DNA of 64,000 nt from Muscardinus avellanarius (lineage: Eukaryota > Chordata > Mammalia > Rodentia > Gliridae). This document shows positions 57,943 to 64,000 of the stretch, piece by piece. The position numbers were made by a program, and so were the translations under genes. The notes beneath the pieces were generated by a model. The model did not search any database and was not told the origin of the DNA. It worked only from the letters and a program-made list of their open reading frames with translations. Position 1 is the first letter of the stretch; each line of letters starts with the position of its first letter. The stretch is from contig OY726567.1 in the NCBI GenBank assembly GCA_963383645.1, positions 63,643,234-63,707,233 on the forward strand, read 5' to 3'.

Positions 57943-58153
57943 GATTTTTTTTTTTTTTTTTTTTTTTTTGGTGGTACTGGGGTTCCTGGAAGCCCTTCTA
58001 CCTCGGGGCTACATTCCCAGACCTATTTTTACATTTTCATTTTGGAAACAGGGTCTCCTAAGCCAGCGCGCGGCTGGCTTCGAACCTGCGTGATCCTCCT
58101 GTCTCCGCCTCCCAAGCGCGGGGATTACAAGCGTGCGCCACCACGCCCGGCTA
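57943..58153 (-). repeat. B1-dID-type SINE
   Basis: Poly(T), GGTGGTACTGGGGTTCCTGG at the start and GTGCGCCACCACGCCCGGC at the end. AAAATTCATTGAT flanks it on both sides as a target duplication and shows that it splits an L1 fragment. Confidence 0.92.
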
Positions 58154-58182
58154 AAATTCATTGATCATTTTAACCATCAACT

Positions 58183-58391
58183 TTTTTTTTGCATGTACTG
58201 GAGATGGAATCCAGGGGCATTTTACCTCCAAGTACCCACCCAGTCTTGTTTTTCATTCTTTTATTTTTGAAACAGGGTCTCACTAAGTTGCAAAGAGCTT
58301 CACAAAGTAGCTGAGGCTAACCGCAAACCATGATCCTCCTTTCTCAGCCTCCTAAATGCTGGGATTACAAGCGTGCACCACCAAGCCCAGC
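58183..58391 (-). repeat. B1-dID-type SINE
   Basis: GTACTGGAGATGGAATCCAG at the start and GTGCACCACCAAGCCCAGC at the end. Confidence 0.88.
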
Positions 58392-58401
58392 AACCATCAA
58401 C

Positions 58402-58600
58402 TTTTTTTTTTTTTTTTTGGTGGTACTGGGGTTCCTGGAAACCCTTCTACCTCCGGGCTACACTCCCAGACCTATTTTTTATACTTTTTATTTGCAGACA
58501 GGGTCTCTTAAGCCAGCAAGGCTGGCTTCGAACCTGCGTGATCCTCCTGTCTCCGCCTCCTAAATGCAGGGATTACAAGCGTGCCATGCCCAGCAACCAT
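58402..58600 (-). repeat. B1-dID-type SINE
   Basis: Poly(T), GGTGGTACTGGGGTTCCTGG at the start and GCGTGCCATGCCCAGC at the end. AACCATCAACTTTTT repeats on both sides. Confidence 0.9.
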
Positions 58601-58904
58601 CAACTTTTTAAATTCTCTGTATGTGGTTTCGTCCCCGTCAACATCTATGAGTTCGCAGTGTGGGTAATAGATATTGAAAGCATCTGTTTAGTAATTTTTC
58701 TCAGGTTCCGAATTTGCTCATTTGGATGAAATAGAGTCCTTTTTTTTTTCTTTTATGTGGAGGACCTTTATCAAGAATTATCTCTTTACAAGAAGCTATA
58801 GGCTTATATGTTAGCATCAATAGGTCTTATTAGCATAGCTGGCACACTAAATCCAGCTTGCAGGGCCTGAAGAGACTGCCCAGCAATAACACTAGTAATT
58901 TATT

Positions 58905-59120
58905 TATTTTTATTTTTTGTGATACTGGGGATGGAATCCAGGGGCATTCTAGCTCTAAGCTACACTCCTAGCACAATTTTTTATTATTTATTTTGAAACA
59001 GGGTCTCACTGAGTTGCAAAGGGCCTCACTAGGTAGCTGAGGCTGTCTGTGAACCATGATCCTCCTGTCTCAGCCTCCCAAATGCTGGGATTACAAGCAT
59101 GCGCCAAAACACCTGGCTAA
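58905..59120 (-). repeat. B1-dID-type SINE
   Basis: GATACTGGGGATGGAATCCA at the start and GCGCCAAAACACCTGGC at the end. Confidence 0.88.
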
Positions 59121-59356
59121 AATATTTTCTTGAAGAGTATTTTTATTCAAATATTTGTTCAGAAAATGTTATGTTATCTTCCAAGTTATACATTATTTAT
59201 GCTTAAACCTGCTGTGGAATATAATACAATATTCGTATAATTTATTTAAATGATAAAACACGAAAGCTCAAAATAAATCAACTCAAAAGGGCTATTTCAT
59301 TATATATACCCAAACCATCTCCAGAACAAATGAACTATTCCTAAAATCATAGATAT

Positions 59357-59559
59357 CAAGCCAGGTGAGGTGGAGCATTCCTGTAATCCTGGTGATTGGG
59401 AGGCTGAGACAGGAGGATCGCACAGGTTCGAAGCCAGCCTCAGCTACTGAGTGAGGCTCTCAGCAACTAAGTGAGGCCCTATTTCAAAATAAAGTATAAA
59501 ATAGGTCTGGGAGTGTAGCCCGGAGGTAGAAAAGCCCCTGGGTTCCACCCCCACTATCT

Positions 59560-59560
<1 letters not shown>
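59357..59560 (+). repeat. B1-dID-type SINE
   Basis: AAGCCAGGTGAGGTGGAGCA head and GTGTAGCCCGGAGGTAGAAA tail, running into a CA microsatellite. Confidence 0.9.

Positions 59561-59562
<2 letters not shown>

Positions 59563-59606
<44 letters not shown>
59563..59606. repeat. (CA)n microsatellite grown from a SINE tail
   Basis: A CA run of about 44 bp directly after the SINE's 3' end. Confidence 0.95.
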
Positions 59607-59609
<3 letters not shown>

Positions 59610-59639
59610 TCACAGATTTCGTAGGCGGGGTTTTATGTT

Positions 59640-60020
59640 TGTTTGGTTTTTACTTTTTTGGCTCATTATAGTTTTACACAGTGATGGAGTTCACAGCGAT
59701 AGTGACACAGATGCACGCATCCCCCCCATTCCTCCCTTTTGAGGTCATCATTGATATTCTCACATACTTAAATAATGTCAATTGAAGTGCTTCCTTTAGT
59801 AATTCTTCCTCTTCCCCCTTCCAGGAACCCTCTTCCAAAACACCTCTTCCTCTGCTGGGATTTCTCCTCCATTATCTGAAGTCTCTCTTGTATCCTCATT
59901 ACTTCTTAGCCTCTGCGTATGAGAGAAAACATATGATCCTACACTTTCTGTGACTGGCTAATCTCATTTAACATAATGTTCTCCATACATTTTCCTCCAA
60001 ACGACATGGTAATTTAAAGG
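59640..60020 (-). repeat. LINE-1 3' end, inverted
   Basis: GTTTTACACAGTGATGGAGT, TTGAGGTCATCATTGATATT and TAACATAATGTTCTCCATAC parallel the inverted L1 3' end at 48585-49110. Confidence 0.75.
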
Positions 60021-61068
60021 TCAACCATAAACCAACAATATTTAAAAACACATTGCTAATGTTCTGAACAAGTCTATTAACCAAGGAGAAAGTTGTGTGA
60101 GAACAATATAAAATAGATCGAAAAGTTAACCTAATTTTTATCATTATTACTAGTTACTAGTATTTTTACCATCTTACTAGTGATAATTTACTTACTAAGT
60201 TGTGTGGAATAATGGTCAAAAATAAAGAAAAATAGAGGAAAAAGGAGAAAGGAAAATGAAAAGTAGGGCAGGGAGAAGAAGGGAGATAAACGAAGAAAAT
60301 AAGAGGAAGGAAGGAAGAAAAGGAGGGAAATCCGTTGAAGAAGGAAAAAAGTGGTATCAAGGAAAAATCCAATTAATGTAAAGACTTTACACAGTAGATC
60401 CATAACAAAAACATAGTAAAGGAGGACATAACAAATCTTGTTACACAAAATTCCTATTACAATAAACTATGTCATGCAACAATTCCATGTTGTATTTGAT
60501 GAAATGTTTTTAGGTGGAGATGTGTTTTTGCACATGCCTTCCTGGCTATAAAAACAAGAAAGGGCTGGTCCTTGTGGGTTTCCATGCTTTGGGTTAGGCA
60601 ATACGAACAGAAATGTGGGAAGACAAAGCTCTTCGGGGTGCAGAGTGGAAGTACAGGACGGGGGCCAGCCAGGGAAGGCCATGCTGTAGGGGAAATGTGG
60701 GGGGACCACTGGTATTCTGTGTGTGGCATTAGCAGGTGGCTCCCTGCTCACAGGCTCCACCCTCCCTGCCAAAAGCACTGGGCTGCTGTGAGCTTCAGAT
60801 GTGCACAACGCTCTCCAACCTCAGCCTTTTCTAGTGGAGGCCATGCAGGTGTGGTAGAGCACAGCTTCCCAAACTCTCCCTGCATTCCTGCAGTTCAGAC
60901 ATGCTGGCAGTGACTGCCAGTGTCAGAAGTGTGTGCCATCCTTTCCTCACTGTCCCCTTTCACTTTCAAGCTATTTTTAAGGTTAAGACAGTTTGGGGCA
61001 TAGAAAGAAGACTGGAAGAATGGACTGAGGTTCAAGAATTGGAAGTGGAGACAGGGCAGGAGGAAGGA
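60020..61068. other. intergenic stretch, no gene recognised
   Basis: A purine-rich block at about 60215-60360 is followed by a GC-richer, apparently unique block at 60540-60920. No supported gene. Confidence 0.4.
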
Positions 61069-61074
61069 CATTTT

Positions 61075-61569
61075 TGTGGGAAGCCATTAAGGTATTCCCC
61101 TAAAAGAATATTTCTGACTCAGCTGACTGTCCTTCACCCAGAGTCAACAAGGTTTGGGATCATGGAAAGTTCAAAGTAAAAGGTCTGAGAGAAAATCAGG
61201 TAGTGATGGCACGAGGGTATTGATTAACCTACCTGTAATATATGAGCTTTGGATTGGTCTGTATTGTATTCTGGTGGTGATAGCACAAGGATGTTGATTG
61301 CCCTGTAGCTGTATAAATACCCCAGGAGTGGAGAGGCAGAAGAGAGAGATGATATTGACCCAGAAGTAGGCATCGGTGAGTAGGTTGGCCAATAGGTAGA
61401 CCAGTAGAAATATTGACCCAGGAGCAGGGGTCGGCCAGTAGAGATAGTAGGCTGGTGCCCCTTCCACGTTAGAATTTTAAAAAATTATTTGAATCAAATT
61501 CATAAGAGTTTAATTCTTCATCCTCACGCCTCTCTTCTGAATCTGTACTTTTGCCGGCTGGCTCCGGCA
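61075..61569 (+). mobile_element. solo LTR, 495 bp, same family as 33481-33975
   Basis: It starts TGTGGGAAGCCATTAAGG and ends GGCTCCGGCA. A perfect 6-bp target duplication, CATTTT, lies at 61069-61074 and 61570-61575. A TATA-type TATAAATACC lies near 61312. It has the same length as the other copy. No retroviral genes are adjacent, so recombination between two LTRs has removed the internal part. Confidence 0.93.
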
Positions 61570-61575
61570 CATTTT

Positions 61576-62310
61576 GCAGGTGTGATAAAAGCTAAAGAGA
61601 GCAGACTGAAGTCCTTCGAATAGTGTCATAGTTAAGGACATCAAATAGGCTACAGAGAGAAGTAGGGGCTGTAAGACAGAACACCAATCATGGATGATTT
61701 CTAGACATGTCTTCATTGCTCACCCTCATTCCCGTAGGCTGCTTGCAACCCGCTCCGGGAACATGTTCAGGCTGCCTGCCAAGAAGTTGGGAGCCAGGTG
61801 GCTGCTACTGTGCTGAGAGCGAGAATTCATAAAAGAACTGCTACTTCCAAGCTTTTCCAAGTTTCAATCCTTGCGGGAGACTGCAGAGCTTTCAAGTAAC
61901 TAAGCCAGGCAGATAATGCCTGTGCAACCGTTTTCTAGATGAGGAGACTGATTCCTGTGACTCTAGCTCCACTATCTTTCCAGAATCCCCTCCCAATAAA
62001 GAAATGTGTCACCAAGATACAGAATATGTTCTGCAGTGGGGAAGTGAGGATAAAAAGAGTCAGGAACAGACACAATGGCCAGAAAATTAGGAAGAAAAGC
62101 CAACTCCAAAGATGAGGTGATTTTACCCTGAGATAAGAGACAGCAAAGAAGGCCATAAAGTGGGAGAGTGTGGAGCCCTCTGTGAGGCTGAACAGATTGG
62201 GGTTTTGCCATAAGAGCTGCGTGTAAAGGTATATTCAGTCTGTGAAATCCCATTGAGCTGTGCATTCATCAACTTTATATATTATTGTCAACATCATCAT
62301 CATTATTCTC
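61576..62310. other. intergenic stretch, no gene recognised
   Basis: A hydrophobic open frame on the minus strand (about 61935-62230) is present. Part of this region resembles 37560-37660, which suggests an unclassified repeat rather than a gene. Confidence 0.4.
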
Positions 62311-62314
62311 ATCA

Positions 62315-62399
62315 TCACTGGAAATGGTGATTGAACCTAGGGGTGTACTATCTCTGAACTACACCAGCCTTTTTGTTTTATTATTATTGTTATTAGTAT

Positions 62400-62440
<41 letters not shown>

Positions 62441-62630
62441 ATTGAATCCAGGAACATTTCACATCCAAGCTGTACCTCCATCACTTTTTATTTTTTATTT
62501 GGAAACAGATTTTTCTAAGTTACTAAGGATCTTGCTAAATTGCTGAGGCTGGCCCCAAATCTATGATCTTCCTGTCTCTGCCTCCCAAGTTTTGGGATTA
62601 TAAGTATGAACCATCACACCCTGCTCATGG
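62315..62630 (-). repeat. diverged B1-dID-type SINE with internal (TAG)n
   Basis: GGTGATTGAACCTAGGGGTG, then a second GTGATTGAATCCAGGAACAT, and CATCACACCCTGCTC at the end. Confidence 0.75.
62395..62439. repeat. (TAG)n microsatellite
   Basis: About 13 AGT units in a row. Confidence 0.95.
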
Positions 62631-62635
62631 AAATA

Positions 62636-62790
62636 TTTTTTTATTTTTTTTATTGGTGCACTGTATTCATACATCATAGTGGGATACAAACTTTTGTAGA
62701 CATACATGCACACATCGCCCAGTCAGCCCCCACCGGATCCCCACCCCATTCTCTCCCCATCCCTCCTTCCCATGCTTGGCTTAGTGGTTG
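62636..62790 (-). repeat. LINE-1 3' end, inverted, truncated
   Basis: TTTTATTGGTGCACTGTATT and CATCATAGTGGGATACAAAC match the other inverted L1 3' ends in the window. Confidence 0.8.
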
Positions 62791-62984
62791 ACATCTAGTA
62801 TTATAGCAATTTATCCAAAATTAAAAATGATAATTTCACATAACAGTTTCATTTGTCTGATACCAAGCTTTTGATGACTTAAAGATAACATTTCAATATT
62901 TCTTTTTGCTTTCTTTCTTACCAGAGAATATTTTTTTCTATTTTTTTAGGTGAAACTATCATATATTTATATATTTATTTTTCA

Positions 62985-63690
62985 GAAAAAAATCTATCCT
63001 GATATGGAATATGGACTCTAGATACCCAAAACGATCTTGAAAAAGAACAAAGCTAGAAGATATATATTTTCTGATTTCAAACCATATAAAGCTACAATAA
63101 TTGAAACAGTGTAGTACTGTTCTAAAGGCAGATATATACACCACTGGAGTTAAATAAAAGCCTTGAGCTAAATTCTCCCTATATTGTCAAGTTATTTTTG
63201 ACAAGGTTTCCACGAACATTTGGTGGTGGAAATAATAATCTTTTAACTAAATATTGTTGAAAAATAATACTTACATGGAAATGAATAAAATTGGACCCTT
63301 ACCTAATCCCATATACAAATATTAACTCAAAATAGATAAAAGACCTAAATATAAATCTTAAGACTATAAACTTTTAGAAGAAAATCTGGGTCATAAAACC
63401 TCACAACATTGAAATTGGCAGTGATTTCTTGGATATGATTTCAATGGCACAGGCAACAGAAGAGTATACAAATTCCCTAAAAATAAAAAAATATTGTATA
63501 TCCAAAGACAATGTAAACAGAGTTAAAAGTTACTAATAGAATGGGATAAAATATTTCCAAATGCTATATCTGAAGGTATATTAATATTCCAACTAGACAT
63601 CCTAAAGATTAACAACAATAAAGGCAAACAATACAATTTAGAGATAGGTAAAAGACTAACATAAATAATGAATCTCCACAGATAACCAAT
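62985..63690 (+). repeat. LINE-1 ORF2 fragment
   Basis: CTAGATACCCAAAACGATCT, CATATAAAGCTACAATAATT and GGCAGATATATACACCACTG match the C-terminal half of L1 ORF2. The frame is broken by stops. Confidence 0.85.
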
Positions 63691-64000
63691 CTTAGTTGTC
63701 TGTTGGATGGATAATCTTGTTTCTCTGGTTCTGGTGTGTGTTACCTATTTCTTCTTTGTAGTTAATCTCTTTGAGTATTTTCTCTAGCACTGGTTTTGAA
63801 GACATAAATTCCTTCAGTTTCTGTTTGTCATGGAAGCTTCTTATTTTTCCATCTAATTTGTTAGAAAGTTTTGCTGGGTAGGACATTTTTGGCTGGAAGT
63901 TGTTTTCTTTCAGAGTTTGGAATATGTTACTCCAAGCCCTTCTGGCTCTCATGACTTGGTTTGGGAAGTCTGGAGTGATTCTAATTGGTTTGCCTCTGAA
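63690..64000 (-). repeat. LINE-1 5' region fragment, running off the window
   Basis: GTTAGAAAGTTTTGCTGGGT and GAGTTTGGAATATGTTACTC resemble antisense L1 5'UTR/ORF1-proximal text as recalled. Confidence 0.55.

Noticed and set aside
61935..62265. A hydrophobic membrane-like open frame on the minus strand
   Set aside because: It has no family match, and part of the DNA resembles 37560-37660, pointing to an unclassified repeat.
62985..63690. A functional reverse transcriptase
   Set aside because: The L1 ORF2-like sequence is short and interrupted by stops.

Overview
The window is nuclear DNA from a placental mammal. It looks like a rodent of the squirrel family (squirrel, marmot or ground squirrel). 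The main evidence is the very high density of dimeric SINEs that join a 7SL/B1-like head to an ID/tRNA-like tail (B1-dID type), together with separate ID elements and no obvious B2. The species-level call is an inference from repeats only.

Two protein-coding genes are well supported. The first 27 kb hold a complete PPP2R1A gene on the minus strand. It encodes the PP2A scaffold subunit A-alpha in 15 coding exons, which sum to 1,770 nt, or 589 codons plus a stop. Every intron has GT/AG borders and all phases agree. The ATG lies in a CpG island (about 26580-27470), and a poly(A) signal lies at 2874-2879. At 45221-46141 (minus) there is an intact single-exon vomeronasal type-1 receptor gene of 306 codons. 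A processed pseudogene of TRAM1 lies at 51787-52758 (minus).

The rest is repeat-rich intergenic and intronic DNA. The most striking structure is a retrotransposed composite element present twice, at 35957-36653 (short copy) and 37898-41622 (long copy). Each copy has a GC-rich tandem array, a shared unique 3' module of about 450-500 bp, a poly(A) tail and its own target-site duplication, and each sits inside an older SINE. The long copy carries about 3.1 kb of array built from alternating 50-bp A and B monomers (a 100-bp dimer). A 699-bp higher-order repeat is layered on top. The layout resembles SVA elements, or an internally deleted LINE-1 made of 5'UTR monomers joined to a 3'UTR.

Two solo LTRs of one family, both 495 bp and both with 6-bp target duplications, lie at 33481-33975 (minus) and 61075-61569 (plus). 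A third, different LTR at 31703-32455 is nested between two SINE insertion events. L1 3' ends, L1 ORF1 and ORF2 fragments, MaLR-type LTRs, MIRs and hAT-Charlie fragments fill much of the remainder. Two exon-like open segments with strong splice donors (34819-35002 and 48317-48492, both minus) could not be identified.

PPP2R1A and the receptor gene have no evident functional link. Their adjacency fits the recalled placement of V1R genes near PPP2R1A in other mammals. Repeat boundaries were read by eye and are accurate to about 10-30 bases unless a target duplication fixes them.
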